From Buxus sempervirens (lineage: Eukaryota > Streptophyta > Magnoliopsida > Buxales > Buxaceae): a DNA stretch of 64,000 nt. Shown piece by piece: positions 25,801 to 37,818 of the stretch. Made by a program: the position numbers and the translations under genes. The stretch spans positions 1,736,001 to 1,800,000 of the forward strand of contig OX387184.1 in assembly GCA_947561395.2 (NCBI GenBank), read 5' to 3'. The notes beneath the pieces are model-generated. The model was given only the letters and a program-made list of their open reading frames with translations. It was not told the DNA's origin and did no database searches. Position 1 is the stretch's first letter, and each line of letters begins with the position of its first letter.

Positions 25801-26211
25801 CGAACAACTCAGATGTCAAGAATAAGCAGAAAAAGGAATAAGAATCAGATGATAGTTGGCTACTCCGGCTCCGGTCATTACGTACATTTTCATTGTCCCT
25901 TCTGTTGCCGTTCGTTTTGAGAAGACCGACGGCCATATGCAACTTAGTGTCTTCCATTTACGGTCACTTACTGGCATTGGTATACTCTCGATTGAAAGCT
26001 ACGTCAGAGACGATGATTAAGATTCTGGGGTTTTGGATCTCTCGCTAGTTCTCTGTTGCTTGCGTTTTCTATGCGAGGAAGGTGAACAAACAAAGTAATT
26101 AGGGACTCGAAGAAGGCAGCCACGTAGACGATAATGTGGAGCTACGTGGGCTCAGGGATGAAGGTTTGGAATTCTCTTAGATAAAACTGATTGCTATATA
26201 TTATATATAGA
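22857..26211 (-). mobile_element. non-autonomous Helitron B nested in Helitron A
   Basis: On the minus strand it begins TCTATATATAATATATAGC (5' end at 26211) and ends with CCCCATGCATCATTGCACGGGG, TTTTG, CTAG at 22860-22857. It lies between A (22856) and T (26212), as Helitrons do, without target duplication. The length is 3355 bp. Subterminal blocks GCAGCCACGTAGAC..ATGTGGAGCTACGTGG near 26118-26150 match those of Helitron A. The interior is AT-rich; short ORFs at 25052-25957 could be remnants of captured host exons, but none is recognised. Confidence 0.7.
25690..25835. repeat. 80-bp tandem duplication inside Helitron B
   Basis: AAAAAGAAATAGAAAGTGAAG and the following bases to CGAACAACTC occur at 25690-25730 and again at 25770-25810, with AGATGTC.AGAATAAGCAG after each. 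It is a near-exact two-copy tandem repeat. Confidence 0.85.
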
Positions 26212-26234
26212 TTATTATATATGGAGTTCTCTTA

Positions 26235-26334
26235 GTAGGCAAGCAACACCACCCCCACCCCCCAAAAAAAGTGAAAATCATTTTTTCATTTCCTCATCAG
26301 GAGAGAGAAAGGAGAGGGGGTGTTGCTTGCCTAC
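26235..26334. repeat. 100-bp hairpin with perfect 16-bp arms
   Basis: GTAGGCAAGCAACACC at 26235-26250 and GGTGTTGCTTGCCTAC at 26319-26334 are exact inverted copies. C-rich and G/A-rich flanks extend the pairing inward. A third, partial copy (GGCAAGCAAC) follows at about 26337. It sits just outside the Helitron pair and could be a tiny MITE or a hairpin RNA source. Confidence 0.7.
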
Positions 26335-26910
26335 TTGGCAAGCAACTATTGGATATGGGCTCGACAGTAGATGATCTCATTCCATTATATATAGATGGGC
26401 ATAGAGGCTGTCGTCTTGACCCAGTTTATATGGTTTTGCACTCCGCACAAGAGTTTTAACACTTTATTTTGCACGCCAAGAGTTGAACCATGCCCTCTTG
26501 TTAACCGTATCAGATTTAGAAACATCTTACATGTTGCCTCAGAAAAGTGGAAAGATGACTAGGTGGCTAAATGAAAGCTTTCAGGATCCAACAATGCTGG
26601 CCAAGCACCCTAGAGAAAAGAAAAAAAACACTTCTGTTTTTGTGAATCTAAAATGCATTAAATTGTTCTTTATATACAAAATTGGAAAGCTAATGCAGCC
26701 TGCATCAACCAAATTTGAGATCTTGTACACGTCTAGACCAGTACGGTCCAGTCAGCGACATACAAAAAGTATCCCCTCTATCATACATGATGTCACTGTA
26801 GCACATGACAAGAAATACGCTAAAATGTCCTCTTTTCCACCTTCATCACTGAACCAATCTCCATGGAATATGTTTAGAATCAACCACAGGTGCTACGATA
26901 ACAAAATTCA
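26335..26910. other. spacer, 3' flank of the MSL gene
   Basis: Likely holds the MSL 3' UTR (minus strand). A 143-codon plus-strand ORF at 26483-26914 has no family features. Confidence 0.45.
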
Positions 26911-29900
26911 TTAGCAGTTTGTGCAAACTGCCCAATTAGAAGGAAGACGGGAAGTGCTCGGAGTGGGCATGCTGCGGACGTTTAAGTCGAAAGGCAGCAT
27001 TCGGTACTCGACATCAAGCTCCCTGAAGATTTTGACCATCTCCTCAACCAGAAGTGCTCTCCTGACCCACCGCTCCCCTATGTCCTGGAAATTCATTCGG
27101 TGTGTCAGCCACACCACCATCTTCAGTCTGTTCATGTCTTCTACATCCTTCAACACAACCATTGGATCTGGATACCAGTGGTCCTCATTACTCTTAATGT
27201 GCCTGCAAGGAAAGAGCGACATTTCAGACACACTTTTGACATTCTTTTTCCAGCAGATCCATCATTTATATCAAGATCAAACCTACAATTTGACAACTTC
27301 AACTTCAGATGTTGCCTTTTGCAGAAACTCATTTTCCTAAAGACTAGAGAATACCTTATTTTTTATTTCCATACGATCAGAAAAATCATATCATAATGCA
27401 TGAATACAACCATCCTCCTATAAGATTAGTTTTTGAGATGGTAGGGCAAAACAACAATTTAAAAAATTATGATTACAATCATCATGTTATGTCAGCTTTC
27501 AAATGAGATGGTAGGACAGAGTGACAATAACAACCACGGGGAGCAAAAAAAAAAGGAAAGGGTGGAAAGTAAGATGTTAATGTCTGTTGATTACAATAAA
27601 TGTTTCATTCATCAATAAGTTTTTCTCCTACACGTAAATAAGCGCTGGATCCTGATTTCCTGTTAAACTTTATTTTCACAGAAATGCATTTGGAAAACCA
27701 TATTCCTCAAATTTCAATAAGCATTAAAATGAAACTCCTACAAAGTCTCTAAGAAGAACATATTGTTGCAATCGGTAAGAAGACATAACAACTTGAATTG
27801 CTCAGTTGATCCAAGGCATTCAATAAATTCCCCTTTTTGGTTTTAAGAAATTACTCCATCCAAGTGGAAGTCACTTAATTATTAATGATATGGTTTGGTG
27901 AGCTTACGCTCTGTGAATTAGCAGGCTTGTGCCATTAAGATACTCTTCAAATTATCCCAGATATGTACTAACACCACTGTGCATACCATGTCAATAAAAG
28001 ATCACCACAAACTACCCAATAAATATCACCACAACAAAAATGGAAGGAATTAAATAAAAAGGAAGAAATAAAGTAATTATAATGAGACGAAATATTTACC
28101 CTATTAGTCTTTCTTTCATGAGAGCAAACTTCTCCATTGGAGTTGAGACATGAATTGAAAATTCAATTGCATCTCCCATATCAGGACTGCGATAGAAATT
28201 GCTGATGGGCTTTGTAGCAAGAACACTATTTGGGTATATGATTTTCTGGTTGTCATACTTCAAGAACACTGTTGTTAAAATGTTCATCTCTTCCACTACC
28301 ATCTAAGATACATTGAAGCAGCAATTAGAGTCCAAAAGCACCTCAATATACAGACAAGCATGCATAGTTACATGAATACACAATTTAAGATGCATAAAAC
28401 TAGAAGTAAAGTTTCATCTGGATTGTACCTGAACACCCTCAATCTCACAACGATCACCCACATCAAATGGGTGCATCACAAATAAGAAAATTATTGCTTC
28501 AAAGACTGTCTTACAAGTGTTTCCAAAAACAAACACTGCCAGCAGGAGCTGTGAGCTTAGAAACACCAAGAAATGAGTGCTTGCGATTCCAAGTATAAGA
28601 AGAGAGATAATCAAAATGAGGATGCCCACAAGGACGTTCACCATCTGGTGGAGTGTGTTCACAGCAGTTTTCGTATCGTTTAGTGTCAAGGCAAGTGCTC
28701 TCCTTTCTCTGAATGCATTAATCTAAAAAAAAGGTACAAAATATCACCAAATGTTTTTTATTAAAAAGAAATCACCAATTTTAGAACAAAATAAGACAAA
28801 AACACATTATGTATCAAAAATTTGACAGTGATTAATTGTTGGACAAGTGAATTTGGGTGTCCCAACATGGCTGCACATGTACACAGAGAAATATGTCTAC
28901 AGGCATATGGCAGTCCCAACATGAACGCGCATGTACACAGAGACATATGTCTACAGGCATGTGTAAGCATGGAAAAGCATATCTTGTTACATACTCAAAA
29001 CAAGATTAACTTCTCACACCAGTAGATATGTATGAAAGAAGGAAAAGCTAACTAGCATTATGTCCCCTTGATGTCAGTAATCTGTAAATATAATGGCACT
29101 ATGAAAGTTCTTAAAAGGATTATTTGGAATTACTTGCAGTCAAAAAATGCCCCAACAAACTTTGAAAACTTGGAGAACCATACAGGTAATTTGCAGTGCT
29201 ATGAAAATTGTTGTTCTTACTCAAAACAAAAAATGAATTGGTGATGGCTCATTCTCATTTCATATTTTATCTTCAGAACTTTCCACACTAATACAAAACA
29301 TCAGTCCTATATAATTTTTCTTTTTCCCTTATTAACTCTTTAAAATTGAACCAACTTATGTAAATGCTCTGTACACATGTAAATATTTTGAGCATGTGCT
29401 TGTCTGCACCCCGTATGGATTCTGGAGAGCCCATCTCTTTTATCTGATGCATCAGATTTGATGATGGCGAGACCCAATTATTCGCTACATTATCCTCTAC
29501 CTTATTATTAAGTGGCAAAAGACCCTCTTTATGCTATTTACTTGGTGAGAATTTGCATGTTTTATATCCGGCATACATTGAGTGAGACATTCTAGATGGA
29601 GGTCTGGATGGTCACATAATAGCACTCCTTCATTATAAGCAGTAAATGTAATCATTTCCAGAAGCATTGAAGGACAGAAAAAGGAAAAAAGGAAGAGTCT
29701 CATTTACCACCCAGTTCTTGAGAGCTGACTTGCTGATTTTCTTACTTTCAGTTGCCCCTTCAAAGAGACTCATGGTCTTCAAAGCTTCATCTTCTCTCAT
29801 GAAACGCATAAGATCCCCGAGACAGATATATCTGCTTGGGAGAAGACAGAACAATAAATCATCCTTGGCGGGAATTACTGACATAAGAACCACCCACTAC

Positions 29901-31865
29901 ATTCAAATTTACACTATCAAAGAATATTAAAATGAACCCCCAAAAAAGAAGCGTAAGAGAGAAAGGAAGACAGACTTACTTGGTCCCACGTTTTGCAACA
30001 TTGTGAAAGATTTTCTTAGCTGCAGCTTTTGCCTCTAATTCGCTTCTGATCTGCATTGCGGACTCATCCTCATCTGTTGATTCTAGTATCCGTTCATCCA
30101 GCGTGTATAAAACCCCATGTCGGACGATATTCATTAATCTCTTCATATTCCATGCTGAGATATTCTTCTGGTTCAGCTTGTGTAGGTGGTCAATTGTGAT
30201 TCCCTCATCTTCCTTCATTGCCCCAGAAAGAAGTTTGGAGCTCCTTCCAAGTTTGGGACTCCTCTGTAGGTGTCCACTCCCAATCGCCCTTCCACTCCTA
30301 TTTGTTGGAAAGGCAGTTTCCCTGAGATCAGCAGGCATGGTAGCCCCTGCCTTCTGAAGCCTCCGAACCTCAGCCATGACCTTCTCCTCCTCTTCCAGGT
30401 TACTTTCTATCTCAATCGAAGGTGGCCCTGACAATGTCTCAACCACGTATTGATTGAACAGTGCCTCTTGAATCCTATCAAAGAAGGTGCTCACATGGAA
30501 CGATGATGCGAGAACCTTAACAAGGAGAGCCTTCAGAAGCCATATCGATGTACCCACCAAGAGGCAAACCAAAACCTTGGATACATAAGGCAAGAACTCT
30601 CTCTTCGTCTCCTTCTCCACTTTCTTATCAAACAAATGATGCCAAGCGATCAGAACCAAACCCAACCAGAGGCAGTTCTGAACGGCTTTCCTCAACCCAT
30701 AAACGAAATACAGAACACGTTTTCTTAATAAGAAATTACGCTCGATGAAAAAGACTACAATTCGGATTCCCCAACCAGAGACCAAGCGCCCACATATCAG
30801 AACCAGAATCATCACCTCCCATTTCCACAGATGGAGGTCCCAGACTGTCCACCTTTTGAGCAAAGGGATCGTAAGACTACAAACGAAAGCAGCCACGATT
30901 AAAACGAGACTTATCCATTGAATCATTGTTAAGGCGCTTAGGTTTTGCTTCTTAAATTCTTCGGGGAGGTCTTCTTCCGAGAAAGGATCCTCTTCCTCAT
31001 CCTCGTTGGACTTCCCTAACATCCCAGATTTCAGTTTCCCGGACTTTAACACTCTGCTCGATCTCCGGTCGCGGTCCTCCGGCGGGTCCATCAGCCTGGA
31101 CTTGGTTCTTGTGGTTAACAAGCCTGAATCCCGACGGAACGAAGCATTAGACGTACATTTCAACACCTCTCCTCTCCCACTGCGGTGGTGGTCCTCTTCA
31201 TCCGGCGATTCCTTAAATCGTCGTCGAATTCGCTCAGGGGAGTTATCAGTACGAGCTGAAGAAGGCTCCTTAAAGGAGACCTTTTGTTCTCTGGACGAAG
31301 CCTTTGATGAAAGCTGTTGATCGGTCGGGCTTTCAGGCACGGTTGGGAGGTCTCCAAGCTCCTCCATCTCGAGATCCATGTCCAACGATATCTCCCCAGA
31401 AGCCCTCTGCTTATGCAAGAACTGCCCAATAAGCTTCGACGGTGGATCAACCGCTGCCCCCTGGGTCCGTTGCTGGAACTGAAACCCAGCATTGTCTCCA
31501 CCGCTTTTGCTCGAAACGCCACCACCTCTGTCCTTCGGACCTTCATCTTTCCAGAAATCATAGCTGGATTCTCTCCATATCTTAGTCCCATCACTGGGCT
31601 CTGCGGCAGGTGCGACGTCCCCGCGAACCCCATTGGTATCGCGGTTGACACTGTCGTTATTACCGCCATCAATCTTGACAGCGACCTCCCTCCGCTCAGC
31701 TAGGTCACCGGATCCGACCATGTTGCGATCGTCGTGGTCTAAGAGAATCGGCTGCTTTTCGTGGTTTTCCTCTTCGCCGCCACCGCCTCCGCTTCCTCCG
31801 TGGGATGTTAATCTTATGTGCTTGTACGAAGCATGTGACTTTAGGGACTTCCTTAGGGAATCCAT
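26911..31865 (-). CDS. mechanosensitive channel of small conductance-like protein (MSL, plasma-membrane group)
   Basis: Forms a stretch-gated anion-preferring channel, an osmotic or mechanical safety valve. Exons are 31865-29980, 29831-29708, 28722-28429, 28302-28100 and 27202-26911; the frame closes at 932 aa. Residues 1 to about 305 are a charged soluble N-terminus rich in Ser, Glu and Arg, starting MDSLRKSLKSHASYKHIRL (ATG at 31865; an in-frame ATG farther upstream lacks similar character). Membrane spans begin near residue 312 (IQWISLVLIVAAF), with about five in exon 1. Exon 3 holds the last spans and the pore helix, FVFGNTCKTVFEAIIFLF, followed by the MscS beta-domain start HPFDVGDRCEIEGVQ. 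The exon layout and the long cytosolic N-terminus place it with the MSL4-MSL10 group rather than the organellar MSL1-3. Which member it matches cannot be settled by eye. No damage is seen. Confidence 0.93.
28860..28968. repeat. two tandem copies, about 56-60 bp, in MSL intron 2
   Basis: CCCAACATG..GC.CATGTACACAGAGA followed by ATATGTCTACAGGCAT occurs twice back to back. Only a few bases differ. Confidence 0.85.
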
Positions 31866-32095
31866 TAAACAAAATCTTAGTTTAAGTAAATCAGAGACCA
31901 AAAAAGATACAGGTATCAGAAAAGGCACAACGACTTTGAAATCTTAGGGAGCCGTTATGTTAAATATTTGCTCAGGTTTTCGACGACGCGTGTTGTTTGC
32001 TGCTGTTAAGAAAATGCAGCTCCGTGGTCCTGACGGAGAATGGATTGGCAATGCCAGAGGACACCTCAGAGAAAGAAGGACGGAAACACTCCCGC

Positions 32096-32126
<31 letters not shown>

Positions 32127-33363
32127 CGAGACAGGAAAGGCTGATGACAGTCATGATGCAGCTGTAGCAAGACATCTGGACATAAATGTCCCTCTTCTAA
32201 ATTTAATTTCAATTCTGCCACTGTGCCTTGTCCGAATTTCTGATTGCGAATTTATTTAAGGGAAAATTTATGGTGATTTGTAAATATAATTCAGATTCAG
32301 TCATCTAATTCTTTATAATTGAAAATTAATGATATTGTTAAAAAGAATTAACAACAAATGTCCTTTCACTGTTTATAAAAGCTTTCTTTCAAAAAATACA
32401 TTTAAAAAACTTATAAATATCTTTATACACTTGGGACGAAACATGATTGCAAAAGGTTTATAGGGCTTTTTTTAAGAAATTTTCCATGAATAATAAAATA
32501 ACATTTGTTATTAATTATTTAAACAAAGTATCACTAAATGTTAATTACGAATAATTAGATCACTGAATCTGAATTAATTTTAAAAAGGACAACTAAAAAT
32601 CAATTTTCCCAATTTTTAATTAATTTTCATTCGCTTTATTCTGTTTGTCGCCTTTTTTTTGTCGTTTTTGGTGAGAAGATGAGCAATCCAGGTTATTTCT
32701 TGTTTCTTTTTTCCCTGCCCTTTTCGGTGGTACTTCACGGAGAGCCTAGATATTCTCAAGTCCCAGGCAAGGGTGATTTTGTAATTATAGGTGGACCGAT
32801 TCGAGTGGGCAATCGGGAGAGGCAATGCCGGAAGAAAGTAGTTGACTACGCGGCAAGACGAAACCTGTATTTTTAATTAAATAATATAGAGAAAGGGACA
32901 GATGCCTGCAACGATGGGAAAGGAAGATTGGTCCTTTGACTCCTTTCTACCTGCGAGCGACAGAGGTGACTTCATTTGCAATGGGCATTGAAAGTCCTTT
33001 ATTTCTTCATGTTGTGTCATTCCCAGGCGCAAACGAAGGCAACGGCGCAACGCTGGGCGGTCTTAGTGAGCATTGAATATTTGTATCATGCTATTTGTTT
33101 TGTTTTTTAAGATACCTGCTCTTCCAACCTTTTTCTTCCGGATACCTACTCCATTCCACATGCATGGCTGTGGTGAGGAGGGACCCATGAATTCCCGAGT
33201 AGCTGGGGTCCACTGCTGCCAAAGCGTATTTCTGAACTGAATCACATTATGTATTTATTTATATTATTAATAAAAGAAGAGCGGGAATATTCCTTCCAAT
33301 TAAAACAATCAAAACAATCCCTCCAATTAAAACAATCGCAGTTCTGCACGTTAACCATACTAA
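31866..33363. promoter_or_regulatory. MSL upstream region with GA microsatellite
   Basis: Presumed promoter and leader of the MSL gene, then AT-rich spacer. A (GA)n run of about 12 units lies at 32097-32122, a common feature of plant 5' leaders. 32270-32640 is AT-rich with nothing recognisable. 32640-33250 has short ORFs without family features. Confidence 0.45.
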
Positions 33364-33543
33364 TCTATACTATTAATAAAGGGAAGAGGGGGGAATATTC
33401 CTCCCTAGATTCTGACTTCCATTTTTTTTTTCAAATATTACATTTCCCAACTAAAACAATCCCAAACTATAACTATTCACTATTCTTTCTCTTTCATGCA
33501 ATATTAAAGATAAGGACGTGCAATATGCACGTGCCTCCCCTAT
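33262..33543 (+). mobile_element. mini-Helitron(s), one inside the remnant of another
   Basis: TCTATACTATTAATAAAGGG at 33364 is a typical Helitron 5' end, preceded by A. At 33514-33535 GGACGTGCAATATGCACGTGCC forms the terminal hairpin, and the element would end about 33543, where CTAT replaces the usual CTAG. Its size is about 180 bp. Just upstream (33262-33345) a related start, TTATATTATTAATAAAAGAAGAGCGGG, with similar downstream sequence (GGGAATATTCC) suggests an older copy that received the insertion. Confidence 0.55.
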
Positions 33544-34340
33544 CATACCTAAAGAAAGAAAGAGGAATAAAAGGAGCTCTTTGGAGTTGAAAAGCATGGA
33601 TTGGAAATGACGGCCTTGGATCATCTTGTCTTTTACAACAGTCAAAGCCTGTTTGAATTTGGTCGGGTAGGTCGTGTTAGGACTTAGGAGTCGATTTGAT
33701 TAACCTACAAAAATTAAAATTGTTCCGTTAATATGAAAAACCCACCCCCTATTGAACATGTAACCTAAAATTAATTATTAATTACGAGCTGAATGTCCTC
33801 ATTAATCAATTACGATCGCATTTCGAGACCCCCATTCGTAATCTATCAATTAAATGGAATTAGGATGGGCAACATAAACCTCGGTTTTTTGTTCAATCCT
33901 AGCAAAAAATCATGCCTTAACTTATGGCGCGCAAACGCAAGGATGGGGAATGTGGGCAAGCATGCTTTGTCGTCTTCCAGAAAAGCCAAAGATATACGGA
34001 ATCTCTCACGTCTCCCGCCCAGCCCTTTGACCCTTGTTCAAGACTTTTGGTGCCGTGTGCTTCACCGCGATTGAGGCCATGCTTCTGGCCACCGCCCTTT
34101 GCCTTGTAGCAGAGGTGGGTCCGAGTCATGCTTTCGCACGACATCTTCTTTCAGTCATGCACATTTCTAACCTTTCACTCCAGCGTTCCCATTTTATCTG
34201 GTTCCCAACTTAACCAGACGGTTAAGATTAGATACATAAGGGATCATTTGGAGGCGAATCGCTGGTTGTTTTCTCCCTCTTTTCATTTTTTATTTATTTA
34301 CTTTTTTCTTTCTTGTCTATTGCCTACCCTTGTGTTTCAT
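33544..34340. other. spacer
   Basis: No recognisable gene or element. Short ORFs overlap on both strands without family features. Confidence 0.4.
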
Positions 34341-34474
34341 TATGTTTGGAGCCTTGGATTTGGAGGAGAAAAGAAAATAAAAATACTGATTTTCTTTTCT
34401 TTTCCTTTTCCGATGTTTGGATGAGACGAGAAATAAAAAGAAAAGAAAAATATATTTTCGTAAGATAATAGGTT

Positions 34475-34660
34475 GGGGTAGTGGGTGGTAGTACTGAGTA
34501 GTGGTCGGTGGTGGTGGCAAGCGGTAGTGAGTGGTGCTGGTGGCAGACGGTGGTGGCAACTGATGGTGGTGGCGGGCAATAGTGGGTGGTGGTAAGAGGT
34601 GGATTGTGGTAGTGGTAGATGATGCTAGTGGTCGGATAGGTGTGGGTGGTGTAAATAGTG
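34475..34660. repeat. imperfect GTG/GGT trinucleotide tract
   Basis: Interrupted GGTGGT, GGTAGTG and GGCGG triplets, the complement of the CAC tract inside the element at 16187-16900. The His/Pro/Thr-rich ORFs on the minus strand come from this composition. Confidence 0.85.
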
Positions 34661-34728
34661 ATAAGTGAGGGTAAATTTTCATTTCTTTCAAAATTCATAC
34701 TTTTTTGGAAAGGAAATTTTTTACATTA

Positions 34729-37093
34729 AGGCTCTGTTTGTTTCACCAGAAAATATTTTCTAGTGGAAAATATTTTCCGGAAGAAAATTTTCTAGGAAAA
34801 AATTTTCCTTCTTTATTTTTTCCAAGTGTTTGGATGTAACATGGAAAATATTTTAGAATTTTATTCTTTTTCTTTTCTTATACAAATGCAATTAAAAATA
34901 CTTCTCCTGGGAACTAAAGTAGCTTGAGCACTTACTTTCCATGCAAATTTTAAATCATTTGCTTCCATTGCATTTCTACCCTCTTGTTAAAAGGTGGTGG
35001 TAGTATAAGAACCTTCAAAGTGAACCAATACAAGTAAAAGAAATTGCTAGATAATTACATGTGGATTCTTCTCAACAAAAGAGATAGTCTTTATCGAAAT
35101 AAACACTAATAAACTGCAAACAATCTACATCATTCATTGGACAGATAACACCTAATCGCATAGTCACAGACAAAATATCCTTGTTCTATTAGTACTCCTC
35201 GGCATATTAGCAACTCCAACAACAAATTGGGAGCTCCTCGACATATTAGTAACGACAGATTGGGTGCACCTCGACATGCTAGTGCTCCTCGACATATTAG
35301 TCCTCCTCACCATATTACTAGTTTTTCACTCTAATGAGAGTCTTCTTGATTTATAACCTGCAGCACAATCAACAACAAATCAGTGAAAACTCCAGATTGA
35401 GGACGTAGGAGAGACTCAAAGCAAAACTAAGGTTGGTTTGGTATTGCTTCTCAAAAATTACTCAAAAAGTAAGAAAAGCAATCTAATTGATTTTGCTTAG
35501 GTAAAACGAAATTGCTTGGTTCACACTTTGCCACTAAAAATCAAAAAGGGAATGTTTAGTAAAATCAAAAACTGTAAAATAAAATTGGTTCAAGCATTTC
35601 TACAAGCAGTTGGTGTGCATGCTTTGTTGGGCACACTTGTTACCTCAAGTTGAATCCCTTCAACTGGCCGAATTGCCAGACGTCTGCATAACGCCAAGAA
35701 CGGTTAGAAATGATCACTAACAAGAGTACACCAAAAATTAAAATTGTAATGGGTCTAGCAACATACTAGCTTGAATTCCCTTGCGGCAATACCTTGCATA
35801 AATGGAATGGTAACAATTAAATTTCAAGTTTTTGAACACAGATTCCTAATTTCATGTATGACTGACTTTTCTACGTAGGGTAATGAGATGTGTATCAGGC
35901 CAGCAGATTTCTACTGATTTGGCACCAACCCCCCTTAACCAAATTCAATATTGGAATGGTAACAAAGACCACTGATCAATCATCCCAATTAATTATCAAA
36001 CACTTCAATTACCAAACTCTATTAATTTTGAAAAATAGACCTTCCCCAGTTCAATACATCCAGCCTTTTTCGACTTGGGAATCCACTCCATTTCTTTAAT
36101 TTGTGGCATCAATTGCCCTGCATTTTCTATGAACAAAGGACAAAGACTATAATACCTCAGTTCCAAACCAAACCATGAAACCACAGTGGAGCACATGAAG
36201 GGGTCCCTCACCAGGATTCAATCCAATTAAATTGCTGCAATGTTTCGTTTCTGGGAAATAAACTTTCCCTCCTATATTCATTTTTGTCTTCGGAAGAATA
36301 GAGCTTAAGAAATCTTACTGGTTTAAAAACTCAATTTCAAAGACAAAGTTACCAATCCCTACTTCACACTCCGCGTGAGATGAACACGACTGCACTTGAG
36401 ACCACCATTGGCTCGTATATAATAAGTAAATTAGATAGGCTATTTAAAAACCATTCAACTTGCAGAGCTCAGATAAACGTAGAATCTGATCTTTGGCGAG
36501 TCACGACATCCAAAGCGACCTTCAATCTCGCCTTCTCTAAAAAGATATCACGATAGGGCATAATTCGAAGAGAATAAGACTGGAGTGGAGACAAGATGGA
36601 AGTCATGCCAACCTGATAAACAAAAGGTATGTCCTCTCGATTGACGAACAAAGAATCCGATTTCAGGTGATTGAGCGAGCGATGTGCAGGAAGAGCTATA
36701 AGAAGGAGGGAGAGAAGCGAGGCTCCGATTTCGTCGTGCTCTCGGAGGAGGAAGAAAACACGAGGCTCCCGAGCTACCTTCGTCGTGCCCTAGGAAGAAG
36801 AAGAAAACACGGGGCTCCCATCTTCGTTGCAGTCATTTGTCGTGCCTGGGAGGAGGAAGAAGAGAGTCCAAGTCGAGGAGAGAAAAAAATTTAGAAACAT
36901 GAGAGTTCGAAATGCCCTGGCGGAAAATAACTTCCGCTGAATTTGAGCGGAAGTTATTTTCCGCTGATTTTCCTGCAATTTGGAAAATATTTTCCCTTAG
37001 TTTTCATTTTCCCTTGAAACAAACATCCGGAAAATTTTAAAATTCCAGAAAATATTTTCTTTTCCCTGTTTTCCAGTGAAACAAACAGAGCCT
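34729..37093. mobile_element. inner non-autonomous DNA transposon, about 2.37 kb
   Basis: The ends are AGGCTCTGTTTGTTTCAC at 34729 and its complement GTGAAACAAACAGAGCCT ending at 37093: an 18-bp TIR that continues with GAAAATATTTTC on both sides. The interior has no transposase. It holds a short-unit repeat (CTCCTCGACATATTAGT-like, four to five diverged copies at about 35195-35320) and a 55-60-bp GA-rich repeat (CGTCGTGC..GAGGAAGAA..) at 36735-36865. hAT-like by appearance of the TIR, but no 8-bp duplication is visible. Confidence 0.7.
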
Positions 37094-37216
37094 AAAGAGA
37101 AAGAGGAAGAGAAATTTTGGAAAAAAATTCTCATTTTCCTTCATCTAAACCAAAAAAAAAAAAAAAAAAAAAAATTTAAACATTTTCTTTTCTTTTCTCC
37201 CCGGGTTCCAAACATA

Positions 37217-37818
37217 GCATAATGCAAATGATGTGTGATCGATTCACGTGGACAGATGCCCGTAGTCAGTGGCGGTCTTGGGCTTAAAATAATAAGATCA
37301 GTCAGTCATCTACTGGTTCTGTACAGCAACAGTAAGCTCTTCACCAAGGAACTTCAATATACACCGCCCTCACATTCATTGGAGGCCCACCATTCGAATG
37401 GGGGCCCCACATCATCCACGTGAGGGGGTGTATACACCCCCCGCTGTAGACGATGTACACTCCCAACGAAGTTACAAAGCTTGCCCTAAAAATTGGTATA
37501 ACGCGCAACAAGGGAGTGCTTTGTTGAAGAGCAATTACAACTTGAACAAAGAGAAAAAAATGAAGGAAAAAATAAAATACGACTTGATTTCATTATCATC
37601 TGTAATATGAAAGTCCAAACCACTGGTAAACACTGTCTTCAAGTCATGAGAACTCATCTGCATCTGTAAAGTATGAGCCTCCTCTTGTTTCTTCCTTCCC
37701 TTGCACTTGCATCAAAACAATACTGTACAGCGCCCAAAAAGAGTTAATTACGAAATCTGGGCTCAAATGATTAGACCATACATACATCATAGAAACAGTG
37801 TCTTCCGCCCTCTCCTTT
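37217..37818. other. spacer, 3' flank of the STY kinase gene
   Basis: Probably includes the 3' UTR of the kinase gene. GAGGGGGTGTATACACCCCCCGC near 37424 is a short GC-rich palindrome. No gene seen. Confidence 0.45.

Larger units (their letters stand above)
20219..26225 (-). mobile_element. non-autonomous Helitron A (outer), interrupted by Helitron B
   Basis: On the minus strand its 3' end reads CCGTGCATTGCACAGG (hairpin), a T/G spacer, then CTAG at 20222-20219, followed by T: the classic Helitron 3' end inserted in an A-T dinucleotide. Its 5' end is less sure. Sequence at 22720-22856 (GCTGCCACGTCAGC..GTGACGTGGAGC, then AGCCTATTGCTATATATTATTA) resembles the 5' region of Helitron B, and the broken end seems to resume at 26212-26225 (TTATTATATATGGA). 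The interior (20223-22856) has no recognisable gene. No Rep/helicase is present. Confidence 0.6.
34341..37216. mobile_element. outer foldback element carrying a second one
   Basis: TATGTTTGGA at 34341-34350 and TCCAAACATA at 37207-37216 are inverted; both are followed inward by GGAGAAAAGAAAA-like and then AAAATTCTCATTTTCC-like sequence. About 390 bases of the left half and 120 of the right half belong to it, the rest being the inner element. The left half includes a GTGGTGG-rich tract (34475-34660). No target duplication is certain. Confidence 0.55.

Noticed and set aside
25052..25957. Possible captured host gene in Helitron B
   Set aside because: The short minus-strand ORFs do not join into any protein I recognise, so no gene is called.
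30103..31947. Several plus-strand ORFs of 66-128 codons, and a 170-codon minus-strand ORF at 31160-31672
   Set aside because: They are antisense to or out of frame with the large first exon of the MSL gene.
34317..34698. Two overlapping 124-codon Thr/Pro/His-rich minus-strand ORFs
   Set aside because: Both translate the GTG/GGT tract of a foldback element in different frames.
35195..35320. CRISPR-like spaced repeats (CTCCTCGACATATTAGT)
   Set aside because: The copies are diverged, the spacing is irregular and the context is a plant transposon; it is a minisatellite.
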